Positions 32,071 through 40,854 are shown, counted from the first letter of the stretch. The stretch: 64,000 nt of DNA from Bacillota bacterium (GCA_023418925.1 JAEZYS010000011.1:66966-130965); one strand, 5' to 3'. The notes: generated by a model from the sequence alone, not told the origin. A program made the numbers and translations.

Positions 32071-33703
32071 CTTGAATAATCTGAGTGAATTTTCCAATAG
32101 CGAAGGTTTGATGTCCATAGTGAATGAAGATACATATGAACTTAATATTCAACCAGCGGCCAGTATACTGAATGTTTTTTCTCGTTTGAGCTATAAAGCC
32201 TGGTATGCGATAGCTGAATTTGTTGATAATTCAACGCAGTCTTATTTATCTCACATGGAAGAATTAGATAAAGATTTTGGGCTTGATAAACTGGTGGTAA
32301 AAGTACGGTACTCCGCCGAGTATAATACCTTAACAATTACGGACAATGCCTATGGGATGGAAATTGAAAAGTTTAAAGATGCCATACTATTAGACTCTAG
32401 AAACAATGAGCAAGTAGGTCGCCATGAGTTCGGTATGGGATTAAAAACAGCCGCATCGTGGTTCGGAAATATATGGAGTGTGACAAGCACTCAATATGGT
32501 TCCTATAATGAATTTAATGCAACGGTAAATATTCCACAATTAAAAACAGAAGGGCTAAATTCAGTTCGTATTCATCGTAGAACAGTTGATAAAAATATGC
32601 ATGGAACGACCGTAACTATTTCTGAAGTTACAAAAAAAATTACAGGATCACGTACTATTGTAAAGATAAGAGATCTTCTTTCAAGTATGTATCGTCGCGA
32701 TATTAATAATAAAAATATCGAGATTTGGTTCAATGATGAGCCTATTGTCTTTGATGACTATCCGATATTAACCAACTTTAGAGGTAAGACATGGAAAAAG
32801 CCTTTGGATTTTACGATACTGTTCGATACAAAGTATTACCATATAACGGGCTTTGTAGCTATTATGAATCCAGGTAGCTTTCCCAAAGCGGGGTTCGCGC
32901 TGTTTAGGCAGGATCGAGTCGTTATTGGTGGTACGGATTCCAACTATAAGCCGACCCAAATCTTTGGACAAATCCAAAGTCAGCGTTCGTTGAAACTGTT
33001 TGGGGAACTGAACATGGATGATTTTCCTGTTAATCAGGCAAAAGATGGTTTTATTTGGGATGATGGACTTGAGGATGCCTTTATTGAAGCCTTAAAAATG
33101 AATATTCAAGGTTACATTGAAATTGCCGATTTATCAATAAAAGAGCGCGAAAGTGAATCTCAGTATTCAACTGAAAAGTCAAATGAATTGCAAAAAGAAG
33201 TAGAAAAAGCAATTCAGGGTTTAAACGATAATTGTGATAACCCAGAAAACCTGGAAACACGCGAGCAACAATATGATGCTTCAAATAATAGCGTTGATAA
33301 CGAAAATAATACTTCTTCAGATACGAAAGAATATATTGAAACTATCCTTAATATTGAACCCGTGAACAATGTTGTTGGAACAGTGCGTGCATATAGTATT
33401 CCCATCAATCAGATAACAACCCAAAAAGTTAATGTACAATGGGCTGTGGGGAAAATGAGTTATTGGATTGATTATTCAGAAAATGAAAATAAGGAAATTG
33501 ATGTACAAATCAATATAGACCATCCATTTTTTATGCCATATGCTAAAGATGAAAATTTTAAGAAGGTCCTGGAAAAATTTGTACTATCTTTTGTTATTGC
33601 AGAGCAGCAAGCTCGATTAACTTCTGATAAAGAAGGCTATATCATGGGTTCCACAATTAAAAATTACATGAATAAATTTCTTTCTAAAATGGCGGGTGAG
33701 TGA
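32057..33703 (+). CDS. MORC/MutL-like GHKL ATPase of the defence operon
   Basis: About 548 residues. The GHKL ATPase signatures are intact: N-box AEFVDNSTQS (53-62), G1 box ITDNAYGM (94-101) and G2 box GRHEFGMGLKTAAS (121-134). A transducer-like domain follows to about 350, then a Glu/Asn-rich linker and a C-terminal domain of about 130 residues. This type of ATPase occurs next to Z1 helicases and PD-(D/E)XK nucleases in predicted restriction systems related to eukaryotic MORC proteins. It overlaps the methylase and is followed after 2 bp by the Z1 gene, so the group is translated as one unit. The start could also be 32063. Confidence 0.85.
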   Translation: MKMADLNNLSEFSNSEGLMSIVNEDTYELNIQPAASILNVFSRLSYKAWYAIAEFVDNSTQSYLSHMEELDKDFGLDKLVVKVRYSAEYNTLTITDNAYGMEIEKFKDAILLDSRNNEQVGRHEFGMGLKTAASWFGNIWSVTSTQYGSYNEFNATVNIPQLKTEGLNSVRIHRRTVDKNMHGTTVTISEVTKKITGSRTIVKIRDLLSSMYRRDINNKNIEIWFNDEPIVFDDYPILTNFRGKTWKKPLDFTILFDTKYYHITGFVAIMNPGSFPKAGFALFRQDRVVIGGTDSNYKPTQIFGQIQSQRSLKLFGELNMDDFPVNQAKDGFIWDDGLEDAFIEALKMNIQGYIEIADLSIKERESESQYSTEKSNELQKEVEKAIQGLNDNCDNPENLETREQQYDASNNSVDNENNTSSDTKEYIETILNIEPVNNVVGTVRAYSIPINQITTQKVNVQWAVGKMSYWIDYSENENKEIDVQINIDHPFFMPYAKDENFKKVLEKFVLSFVIAEQQARLTSDKEGYIMGSTIKNYMNKFLSKMAGE

Positions 33704-33705
33704 TT

Positions 33706-35841
33706 ATGGAAGAATATGTTGTCAAAGAGCATGACACAACTGATATTACAATAGTTCAGGGAAAATACTATTCGAAGATATACAATAAACATGTTCTTTC
33801 ATATGGCGAGCAAGGAGCAAATAACATTAGAGATAATATTATTTCCACTTATCGAGAGTCTCAACTTCAACTAAACTCTTTGGATAAAAATAATAATATG
33901 CTCTTAGTAGGTCGTGTCCAATCAGGCAAAACTTCTAATCTTGAATTGTTTACTGCTTTGGCTTTCGACAATGGCTATAATCTTGTTGTAATTTACGGTG
34001 GATATGATAATACTTTGTTAACACAAACAACAACTCGTTTTAAGAGAACTTTTGACATCCCGAATGATACAACTTACGATAATAGCGCTCCTGTTATTTT
34101 TTCTTCTGATGACAGTGCACAGCTTTTATCTGTTGATGATGAAATAATTGAGGATTTACTTGAGGCTAGAAAACCGATATTTCTTATTTCTATGAAGCGC
34201 CCAGCGGCAATGAGCAAAGTGAATACCTTATTGACTCGCATTAATAAGAGGAGTCTTAAGGCTTTTATTATTGATGATGAAGGTGATCAAGCCAGTTTAA
34301 ATACAAAAAAGAACAAGGCTGAAGATGCCTCTGCTACATATGCTGAAATTGTTAAAATGAAAAATCTTATTTCTGATCCATTGTATTTATCGGTAACAGC
34401 AACACCGCAGGCGAACATCTTCCTTAATGAATATAGTGAACTAAGGCCAGATAGTATAAGACTTATCGAGCCCGGAAGGGGATATTGTGGAGCTGGTTCT
34501 TATCACTTATTTGATTCAGATACAATTAAAATAATTCATGAAACAGAAGATTTAACTGGTAAATTATCAGTAAGTCTTAGAAATGCACTTAATCACTATT
34601 TAATTGCAAGTGCAATTATGAAATTGCGTGGAATTCATACGAGCGATATGATAATCCATTCGCATCGAAATGTAAGCGATCATAGCGAAATTTACTCTTC
34701 AATTGATGGCTATATACAAGAATTTAAGGATACTGTTAAGTATAAGGATGAAAGTTACTCCCTTAGAAAAAGCGAATTGCTTAATGTTTACAACAATTGT
34801 TTCTCTGCTGAAATTCAAAATTGTTATTCTTTTGAAGATGTTTTTGAGAAGGTTTGTGAGGTTGTTAATAGAACTTACATTATCCTTAAAAATTCAGCAG
34901 GAAGAATAACTCAAGCAAATGAAAGCTTGAGAAAGCACAAGATATATATCGGCGGTGATCTTCTTCAACGTGGCGTTACTTTTCCTAAGTTGGTTACAAC
35001 TTACTTTACTCGTTGGGCTAATGATGGCGGCAATATGGATACAAACTTGCAAAGGGCTCGTTGGTTTGGCTATAGAAATTCGTATATTGATATATGCAAA
35101 ATATTTACAACGGAGGAAATTGCGAGAGAATTCACCACTTTATCTGAAATTGAAGAGGATTTGTGGGAACAATTTTATTCAATACAAAATGGCGAAATGG
35201 CAATTGATGATATTTTAATTCAAGCTGAAAATACAAGGCAGAGACCTACTCGCAAGAATGTTGCTTCGTATAGGTCAGTAGCATTTAAAAGTAGGTGGAT
35301 TAAGCAGAGAGTTGGCATCTTTGATAGGATTCAACTAGAGCACAACAAAAACGTAGTTCTTTCGGTGTTAGAAGGATTACCATTAATGGATACTAATGTC
35401 GGACGGGTAGATGGTACTAAAACAGCATCATATGTGCTTTTGCCCAGAGATAAAATTTCAAAATTGGTAAAGCAAATACAGGCAGTTTTTGACCTTGAAC
35501 CATTTGAGAGAAAACCATTGGCTGATATGCTTGCTGCTGAAACAACTATCCCCGTCATTTTAATGAGTGGATTTAATGAGGGTGGTCGCAAGAGAAGTTT
35601 TTATCGAGATAACAAAATATTTGCACTTCATCAAGGCGCTGACAGTAAAGAACCTGATAAAATTAATTATCAGGGCGATAGTTTTGTTGTTGTTAATAAA
35701 GATTGTGTTAACATTCAAATACATAAGATCATACCTAAAAAGGAACTTGCGTCAGGTAGAGTACAAGATTTACCCGAATTCACTCAATATATGTTTGCAA
35801 TCTATATCCCTAAAGAACGAGTATATTTTGTAAAGGGGTGA
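33706..35841 (+). CDS. Z1-domain superfamily 2 helicase-like ATPase
   Basis: A 711-residue protein with the Z1 family layout. Walker A is VGRVQSGKTSN (68-78), Walker B IIDDEGDQ (188-195) and motif III SVTATPQA (229-236). The Z1 core follows with IGGDLLQRGVTFP (415-427) and the arginine motif QRARWFGYR (449-457). Z1 proteins are found in MORC-linked restriction systems and are thought to translocate on or remodel DNA. Its ribosome site lies in the end of the GHKL gene, and it ends 5 bp before the next gene. Confidence 0.9.
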   Translation: MEEYVVKEHDTTDITIVQGKYYSKIYNKHVLSYGEQGANNIRDNIISTYRESQLQLNSLDKNNNMLLVGRVQSGKTSNLELFTALAFDNGYNLVVIYGGYDNTLLTQTTTRFKRTFDIPNDTTYDNSAPVIFSSDDSAQLLSVDDEIIEDLLEARKPIFLISMKRPAAMSKVNTLLTRINKRSLKAFIIDDEGDQASLNTKKNKAEDASATYAEIVKMKNLISDPLYLSVTATPQANIFLNEYSELRPDSIRLIEPGRGYCGAGSYHLFDSDTIKIIHETEDLTGKLSVSLRNALNHYLIASAIMKLRGIHTSDMIIHSHRNVSDHSEIYSSIDGYIQEFKDTVKYKDESYSLRKSELLNVYNNCFSAEIQNCYSFEDVFEKVCEVVNRTYIILKNSAGRITQANESLRKHKIYIGGDLLQRGVTFPKLVTTYFTRWANDGGNMDTNLQRARWFGYRNSYIDICKIFTTEEIAREFTTLSEIEEDLWEQFYSIQNGEMAIDDILIQAENTRQRPTRKNVASYRSVAFKSRWIKQRVGIFDRIQLEHNKNVVLSVLEGLPLMDTNVGRVDGTKTASYVLLPRDKISKLVKQIQAVFDLEPFERKPLADMLAAETTIPVILMSGFNEGGRKRSFYRDNKIFALHQGADSKEPDKINYQGDSFVVVNKDCVNIQIHKIIPKKELASGRVQDLPEFTQYMFAIYIPKERVYFVKG

Positions 35842-35845
35842 TTAT

Positions 35846-36766
35846 GTGAATGTGCAATTATTAAATAACTTAAAGCGTATTCCTGATACAGGTTCTATTT
35901 ACTTACTTGAAAAATTGACGGAGAGTTCTGGCTTTTTTGGTGCACAAAAAAAGTTGTTATATGCAGCAAAAAACGCACAACAACTCAAGCACAATAGTGT
36001 AGATACCGAGTTTCTATCAATTAAGACTCATGTTTATATTAGTTCAATAGAAAACACTTCAAAGTTTTCAAATGGCTATTATAATATAATTCAATTCAAG
36101 GGATTAAGTGAGGATAAAAACATAGAGGCATTTATTAGACTTTGTCGCATTTACAGTACCCATAGTGAAGAATTGAGTTTTTGGGAGTTCTTTTATTCAT
36201 TATCCAGCCTTTTTCAACCTTCGCAAGAGCAACATTTTAAAAACCTTGTTGGGTTATGGGGCGAACTAGAATTTATGAAACAGATATACAACTCTTTTGA
36301 TATAGATTTATCATCTGATTGGCATCGTAATGGCACCTACTCAAAATACGATTTCATCTCGGATAAGGCAAACATTGAAGTAAAGACAGTAGTAAACAAC
36401 TTGCCTATCGTTAAAATTAAACATTTACAGATTTTTAATAATGAAACGAATTTTCTTGTTGCAATTTGCATCGAAAATGACATTCATGGTAAATCAATTA
36501 TTGATCTAGTAGAATATCTTAGAAGTATTCCAAAGTATTTTAATAGTTTAAATTTCAACATTAATATTGAACGTGAATTGCAGAGAATATCTCCTATTGA
36601 GGTTGAAGAATCCAAGTTTAAATTGATTTCCTTTTCATTGTATAATACCAAGGATTTAAACGTTTTTACAGACATACCATATACAATATCTGATTTGCAA
36701 TATGTTTATAACTTATGCGACGCAGTACCAATAAATATTGCTAACGAACAGAACCAATTATGGTAA
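35846..36766 (+). CDS. PD-(D/E)XK motif protein, DUF4420-like
   Basis: A 306-residue protein starting with GTG after AAGGGGTG. The conserved block WGELEF (138-143), KYDF (Asp169) and NIEVKTV (Glu178, Lys180) is the PD-(D/E)XK nuclease signature of the DUF4420 family, which accompanies MutL/MORC-like and Z1 genes. It is probably the DNA-cutting subunit of the system. It is the last gene of the island; the recombinase converges on it. Confidence 0.82.
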   Translation: MNVQLLNNLKRIPDTGSIYLLEKLTESSGFFGAQKKLLYAAKNAQQLKHNSVDTEFLSIKTHVYISSIENTSKFSNGYYNIIQFKGLSEDKNIEAFIRLCRIYSTHSEELSFWEFFYSLSSLFQPSQEQHFKNLVGLWGELEFMKQIYNSFDIDLSSDWHRNGTYSKYDFISDKANIEVKTVVNNLPIVKIKHLQIFNNETNFLVAICIENDIHGKSIIDLVEYLRSIPKYFNSLNFNINIERELQRISPIEVEESKFKLISFSLYNTKDLNVFTDIPYTISDLQYVYNLCDAVPINIANEQNQLW

Positions 36767-36882
36767 TATAAATAAACAAATTGGGCAAAAATGTTTTAGT
36801 GTAACCGCTGGTTGCATAATGTTTTTGCATGCTGGATGGCATACTTTGGCACTCACGCTGACAGGACTTGAACCCATCACAA

Positions 36883-36916
36883 AAGAGGAGGACCGCTACC
36901 AAGCAGTTCTCCTCTT
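36883..36916 (-). terminator. Terminator-like hairpin at the end of the recombinase gene
   Basis: AAGAGGAG (36883-36890) pairs with CTCCTCTT (36909-36916), with further pairing inside (gaccgct/agcagtt). It begins within the stop codon of the recombinase on the minus strand and is followed by TTTTG. The short T-run makes it moderate. Confidence 0.6.
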
Positions 36917-38397
36917 CATTCCACAAACTCAACCTTCAAAATCCTTGCATCCGAGCGACGTACGCCAACTAATTTCACATTTTCAATCACAATTCGTTTT
37001 ACAAATTGTAGTAAAAACTGGCGCTTTTCGCGGTCGGTTAGCAGCTCCCAGTTTTCACGAATATTAGTGATAATATCGGCATGGCTAAGAGCTTCTTCAG
37101 GATTGCTTTCATTTTCAAGTTTTGCAAGCTCGGCATGGATAAGTTCTTTATCGCTGTCAAGCTTGTTTTTCATGTGTCGGTAGGATTCAAAGTCAATGCC
37201 TCCGTCGCAGTAGGAATCCATAATTTCGCGGTGACGTCTTTCTAAGCTCTGCAGTTTATCGGTATAGCTTTGAATCAGCTCATCGCTTTTTTGATGGATA
37301 TTTTCTGCCTGTTCCAATTCTATTTCATCCGTAACATTCAAATCAGCGATGCGGTCTATATAGGCTAAAAAAGCGGTTTCCACTTTTTTATGGTTGATGT
37401 CGCCATGCATATCGCATCCTCCGTTAACTACATTGTTTTGGCAACGGTAGGAACAGTGATATTTAAAACTGCCGTCTTTCCATTTTGTTTTTCTGTTATG
37501 GGTGCTAAGTTTGCCACCACATTTTGCACAATATAAGAAGCCTAGATAATAATTCTGTTCTACGGGTTTTTTCGTGCTGGATGTGGCTTTGTTTTTTTCT
37601 GCCAAGCTTGCCGCCTGTTCAAAAAGCTCCTCTGAAATAATCGGTTCATGCAATCCCTCTAATTCAACATAGTGTTCTTCATCATCAATAAAGTGCCTTA
37701 CCTTGCCAATATAGGAAGCATTTGTGAGGAGATTTTTCAAATTCTTTCTATCCCATAGCTTTCCTTTTTTAGACGGAATTTTTCGCAGGTTTAAAAGCCG
37801 AACGATGCTGTTCATCGACATATTTTCATTGACGAACCTGTCGAATATTTCTCGGACAATCTCTGCTTCTTCATTGTTAACGGTTTGAACTTTCTTCCCC
37901 GGTTCACGGTCGTACCCATAACTTGCGTGGGAAGAACAGAGGCTATATCCCTCTTTTACTTTTCGGTCGCGCCCCATTTTGACACGCTCAATAATATTTT
38001 CACGCTCAAATTCTGCAAATATGCCGATGATTTTAATAAACATTCTGCCACTGGGTGTTTGCGTGTCAATGCTCTCCATAAGGGAGTTGAACGCACAGTT
38101 GTACTTGTTAAAAAGGTCGACTAAGAATACCAAGTCGGAGGTACTGCGGGTAAGCCGGTCGATTTTATAAACAAGCACATTTTTAACACGCCCTGCTTTT
38201 ACGTCTTCAATGAGGCGACCCACAGCAGGGCGGTCTTTGATATTTTTTCCTGAGATACCTTCGTCTATGTAAAGGTCAAAAAGCGACCAATCCTTAATTC
38301 TTACATAATCCCTTAATTTCTCCTCCTGCCCCCGAATGGAGAAGCCTTCTTGCACTTGCTCCTCGGTGCTTACCCGAATATAGATTCCCGTTTCCAA
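36916..38397 (-). CDS. Large serine recombinase (prophage integrase)
   Basis: A 493-residue site-specific recombinase. The catalytic domain begins GIYIRVSTEEQ (Ser10) and includes RPAVGRLIEDVKAGRVKNVLVYKIDRLTR and GIFAEFERENIIERV. A Recombinase domain follows, and a zinc ribbon (FLYCAKCGGKLS...YHCSYRCQN) near residues 290-330. A long coiled coil then runs to about residue 430. It is the only complete integrase in the element and lies about 220 bp from attR, transcribed away from it. The start is a TTG with AGAGGT upstream. Such enzymes cross over at a 2-bp core, as seen here. Confidence 0.95.
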   Translation of the reverse strand: METGIYIRVSTEEQVQEGFSIRGQEEKLRDYVRIKDWSLFDLYIDEGISGKNIKDRPAVGRLIEDVKAGRVKNVLVYKIDRLTRSTSDLVFLVDLFNKYNCAFNSLMESIDTQTPSGRMFIKIIGIFAEFERENIIERVKMGRDRKVKEGYSLCSSHASYGYDREPGKKVQTVNNEEAEIVREIFDRFVNENMSMNSIVRLLNLRKIPSKKGKLWDRKNLKNLLTNASYIGKVRHFIDDEEHYVELEGLHEPIISEELFEQAASLAEKNKATSSTKKPVEQNYYLGFLYCAKCGGKLSTHNRKTKWKDGSFKYHCSYRCQNNVVNGGCDMHGDINHKKVETAFLAYIDRIADLNVTDEIELEQAENIHQKSDELIQSYTDKLQSLERRHREIMDSYCDGGIDFESYRHMKNKLDSDKELIHAELAKLENESNPEEALSHADIITNIRENWELLTDREKRQFLLQFVKRIVIENVKLVGVRRSDARILKVEFVE

Positions 38398-38426
38398 AGC
38401 GATACCTCTTATCTAAAAAATATATT

Positions 38427-38540
38427 TTAGACATCTTTTTTCGCTTTTTTCTTCCTCGGAATCGAAGTCTTCAAGAAAAATTTCAGCATTTCTATCTGCA
38501 ATTTTTCCGGCAGTACGATTTTAGGCTCTGCATTCTCCAT
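38427..38540 (-). CDS. 37-residue basic protein upstream of the recombinase
   Basis: A short frame of 37 codons, MENAEPKIVLPEKLQIEML followed by KFFLKTSIPRKKKAKKDV, with AGGGGTGGG upstream of the ATG. It sits between attR and the serine recombinase on the same strand. An acidic/hydrophobic N-half and a very basic C-tail suggest a DNA- or protein-binding peptide. It is a candidate accessory or directionality factor, but its function is not known to me. Confidence 0.6.
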   Translation of the reverse strand: MENAEPKIVLPEKLQIEMLKFFLKTSIPRKKKAKKDV

Positions 38541-38595
38541 GTTTCCCACCCCTCTACATTGTATGAAAGGGTGTGGAAAATATTTCTTATTCGAG

Positions 38596-38641
38596 TGGGC
38601 TTATTTAGGAGTCCACATTAGTACAGTCTCCACCGATGTCG
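38596..38641. other. attR (right prophage junction)
   Basis: The phage arm is 38596-38617 (tgggcttatttaggagtcc, then aca), the core TT is 38618-38619, and host amidase sequence starts at 38620. The phage arm is the inverted partner of 813-834. Read through the junction, the amidase fragment on the minus strand gains three phage-encoded residues (Val-Asp-Ser) and stops. Confidence 0.82.
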
Positions 38642-38733
38642 TTAAAATCATAATATTCTGGGTTTCTTGACAATGCCCATCTGACTGCATAATTTCTTGC
38701 AGCTATTCTGTCATATTCACGGACTTCAGGCAT
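38617..38733 (-). pseudogene. Amidase_6-domain protein, 5' part (gene split by the prophage)
   Basis: From the ATG at 38733, with AAGGAG 7 nt upstream, the text is MPEVREYDRIAARNYAVRWA, then LSRNPEYYDF and NDIGGDCTN. This is the conserved start of the Amidase_6 domain, ending at the catalytic Cys segment. The missing continuation NFASQC is found at 812-438. In the lysogen it encodes only a 42-residue peptide. The rejoined gene would encode about 162 residues, a normal length for a stand-alone Amidase_6 domain, without a signal peptide. Confidence 0.85.
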
Positions 38734-38867
38734 AACCATTCTCCTTTTTATTAATATTACTGATTTACATAAAAGCAATAGGTATTTAATTCATCAGATA
38801 AATACTCTATTGCTATTATTTTGTTTTATTACATTATATGCATAAAAATTAAATTGTAATATTAAAC

Positions 38868-38896
38868 TAGACAAAACCTGTAAAAAGTATTATAAT
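38868..38896 (+). promoter_or_regulatory. Promoter of the 385-residue protein gene
   Basis: TAGACA (38868-38873) and TATAAT (38891-38896) with 17-bp spacing, 27 bp before the start codon of the gene at 38924. Confidence 0.65.
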
Positions 38897-38923
38897 AAAG
38901 TTACTATTGCAGGGGGGATTTAT

Positions 38924-40081
38924 ATGGCATTATATTATATTTCAGATAATAAAGTATATAAAAATGAAAAAAAAAATTCTGAACAAATAACTCTTGACAG
39001 GATTGAAAACTATAAGGAAAACTCCAGACAGATCAGCAGGAAAAATGAATGGAAGAATTCGGGAGCTGGAGCAAGATTTACAGGAACTGCTGTTATGACA
39101 AGGGATATAGAAAAGGTGCTTGAAGGTCAGGTTAAAGTCACCGGACTTTGTGACACAGGAAGTAATCTTGTTTACTCTGTAAAATTTGATGGAGTAAGCG
39201 GAATTTACACAAAAAGTTATGATGAAAAAGACAAGGATGAAAACCTTATTATATCAAGCCAGGACTTTTCTGTAAGTGGAGTTGCATGTAAAAAAGAAAA
39301 ACTTGCAGCGTCACTTGATTATGCAAACGGAGAAAAGCATATTGCAATTTTCAAACTCCCAAGTGCAAATTATAATGAGATTACTGACGGAGATACGAGA
39401 GAGGAATATCCGTTCTGGTCGCAGAGAGATAATAAATTATATTTTTCGTCATCAGGAATTGCACGAGATGAAAATGGACAAATTGCGGCATTCAGCCCAA
39501 AATCAATTATGAAGTATAATTTTGACAAAGAAACGATAGAAACAGTATTAGAGTCAGAAGAATATGACTACATATTTCCACAGACAGATAATGATGGCAA
39601 TTTGTATTGCATAAGACAACCATATAAAGAAAAGGAATCAGCCGGCAACATTTTAATTGATGTATTACTGTTTCCTGTAAGGTTAATAAAGGCTATATTT
39701 GGATTCCTAAATGTATTTTCCATCCTTTTCGGAGGAGAATCGTTGCATTCAGGTGAGAAACAAAGCGGACAATATAAGTCAAAGCAAAAGTCAGAAAAAG
39801 ACATGATTTTTGAAAATAATATTATCAATGCTGATAAAAATATGAAATATAACAGTAGTAAAGGGGATAAGTATCCTGGAATTATTCCAAGAAGCTGGGA
39901 ACTTATAAAAATTAATTCTGATGATTCTGTAACGGTTATAAAAAGTGGTGTATTAAATTTTAAAATAGTTGATGATGAATTTTATATTTCAAATGGAAAA
40001 CATATAATAAGAATTGATAAGGAAGGCAACGAAAAGCATATTTGTAAGGCTGACATGGCAATAGATTTAAACCTTGTATAG
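38924..40081 (+). CDS. Uncharacterised protein, beta-propeller-like repeats
   Basis: A 385-residue protein I do not recognise. The sequence alternates short beta segments of the kind YYISDNKVYK, LVYSVKFDGVSGIY, YPFWSQRDNKLYFSSSG and FYISNGKHIIRID, suggesting a WD40/TolB-like propeller fold. A hydrophobic segment near residues 245-265 (ILIDVLLFPVRLIKAIFGFL) could be a membrane-associated helix. It has a GGGGGG ribosome site and its own promoter and terminator, so it is a single-gene unit next to the interrupted amidase gene. Confidence 0.55.
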   Translation: MALYYISDNKVYKNEKKNSEQITLDRIENYKENSRQISRKNEWKNSGAGARFTGTAVMTRDIEKVLEGQVKVTGLCDTGSNLVYSVKFDGVSGIYTKSYDEKDKDENLIISSQDFSVSGVACKKEKLAASLDYANGEKHIAIFKLPSANYNEITDGDTREEYPFWSQRDNKLYFSSSGIARDENGQIAAFSPKSIMKYNFDKETIETVLESEEYDYIFPQTDNDGNLYCIRQPYKEKESAGNILIDVLLFPVRLIKAIFGFLNVFSILFGGESLHSGEKQSGQYKSKQKSEKDMIFENNIINADKNMKYNSSKGDKYPGIIPRSWELIKINSDDSVTVIKSGVLNFKIVDDEFYISNGKHIIRIDKEGNEKHICKADMAIDLNLV

Positions 40082-40089
40082 CAAATATA

Positions 40090-40125
40090 AAGGGGTACAG
40101 AGTTTATTAACTCGGTACCCTTATT
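40090..40125. terminator. Terminator between the propeller-like and CBS genes
   Basis: GGGTACaGAG pairs with CTCgGTACCC around an 8-nt loop, followed by ttattt. It lies between convergent genes. Confidence 0.75.
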
Positions 40126-40143
40126 TAATATTATATTGTTTAA

Positions 40144-40566
40144 TTATTCTGAGTAGCAAGGAGATTTTAAATATGTTTTACAGAAATACTTAATAATATC
40201 TTTTCGTGTAATTATTCCAATAAACATCTCCCTGTCATCAACAACAGGGACAAAGTTTTGTTCCATAACCATTTCAAGAAGCTTTTCAACAGTATCTGTG
40301 ATATGTACAGGCGGATTCCAGTCAATCCGGAGTATATCAGTAATGTATACTTCTTCTTGATCAACTATACTGTATTCATCCCTTGAAACCATACTCCATA
40401 AAAAATCTCCTTCATTTACAGTTCCTATGTATGTTCCGTCCTGAGATATTACTGGAATAGCAGTATATCCATGATTTTTCATTATTTCTAATCCCTGGCG
40501 AAGCGTATAGTCATCTTCAAGGAAAGCAACATTTGCTTTAGGAATCAGGAAATTAATAATATTCAT
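40144..40566 (-). CDS. Two-CBS-domain protein
   Basis: A 140-residue protein consisting of a pair of CBS domains and little else. The first CBS domain contains YTAIPVISQDGTYIGTVNEGDFLW and the second NFVPVVDDREMFIGIITRKDIIKY. Stand-alone CBS pairs bind adenine nucleotides; in Firmicutes some bind cyclic di-AMP. Which ligand this one binds is not visible. The start at 40566 has AGAGGTG upstream, unlike the longer frame. Confidence 0.82.
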   Translation of the reverse strand: MNIINFLIPKANVAFLEDDYTLRQGLEIMKNHGYTAIPVISQDGTYIGTVNEGDFLWSMVSRDEYSIVDQEEVYITDILRIDWNPPVHITDTVEKLLEMVMEQNFVPVVDDREMFIGIITRKDIIKYFCKTYLKSPCYSE

Positions 40567-40681
40567 TATGCACCTCTTAATTTTTACAATCATTAAAATT
40601 ATTATACAACAGTACTTAAATCAAATCAAGCACTTTATGCATTTGTTGTACCCAATTATATTACTCTCAATGATTTATTTC

Positions 40682-40710
40682 TTGACTAAATATGAAATAA
40701 ATGTTACAAT
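40682..40710 (+). promoter_or_regulatory. Promoter upstream of the thymidylate kinase-like gene
   Basis: TTGACT (40682-40687) and TACAAT (40705-40710) with 17-bp spacing; the implied leader is about 140 nt with no gene in it. Confidence 0.6.
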
Positions 40711-40854
40711 AAAAGTGTTTTGATAATACTTATTTCTGATTATAATTCTTACAAAATATTTATGCCTTATATACAAATATGATATGTACATAATTTCATT
40801 GGAAAAAAGTGAAAATAAATATAAATATTAAATTTCAGAGGATAGAACATAATA

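Larger units (their letters stand above)
811..38619. mobile_element. Integrated HK97-like siphovirus prophage with defence cargo, inserted in an amidase gene
   Basis: The boundaries come from the split Amidase_6 gene. Host coding sequence stops at a TT dinucleotide at 811-812 and resumes after the same dinucleotide at 38618-38619. The element has complete packaging, head and tail genes on the minus strand, two replication genes and a large serine recombinase next to the right end. The structural core is visibly GC-richer than the host, while the cargo genes are AT-rich. I could not recognise a holin, an endolysin or an intact CI-type repressor. Whether it still excises or forms particles cannot be told from sequence alone. 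Confidence 0.93.

Noticed and set aside
36841..36885. T-arm-like sequence (GGTTCAAGTCC on the minus strand) suggesting a tRNA
   Set aside because: No anticodon arm, D arm or pairing acceptor stem can be formed around it, and the attachment site of the element is elsewhere, so it is not called as a tRNA.
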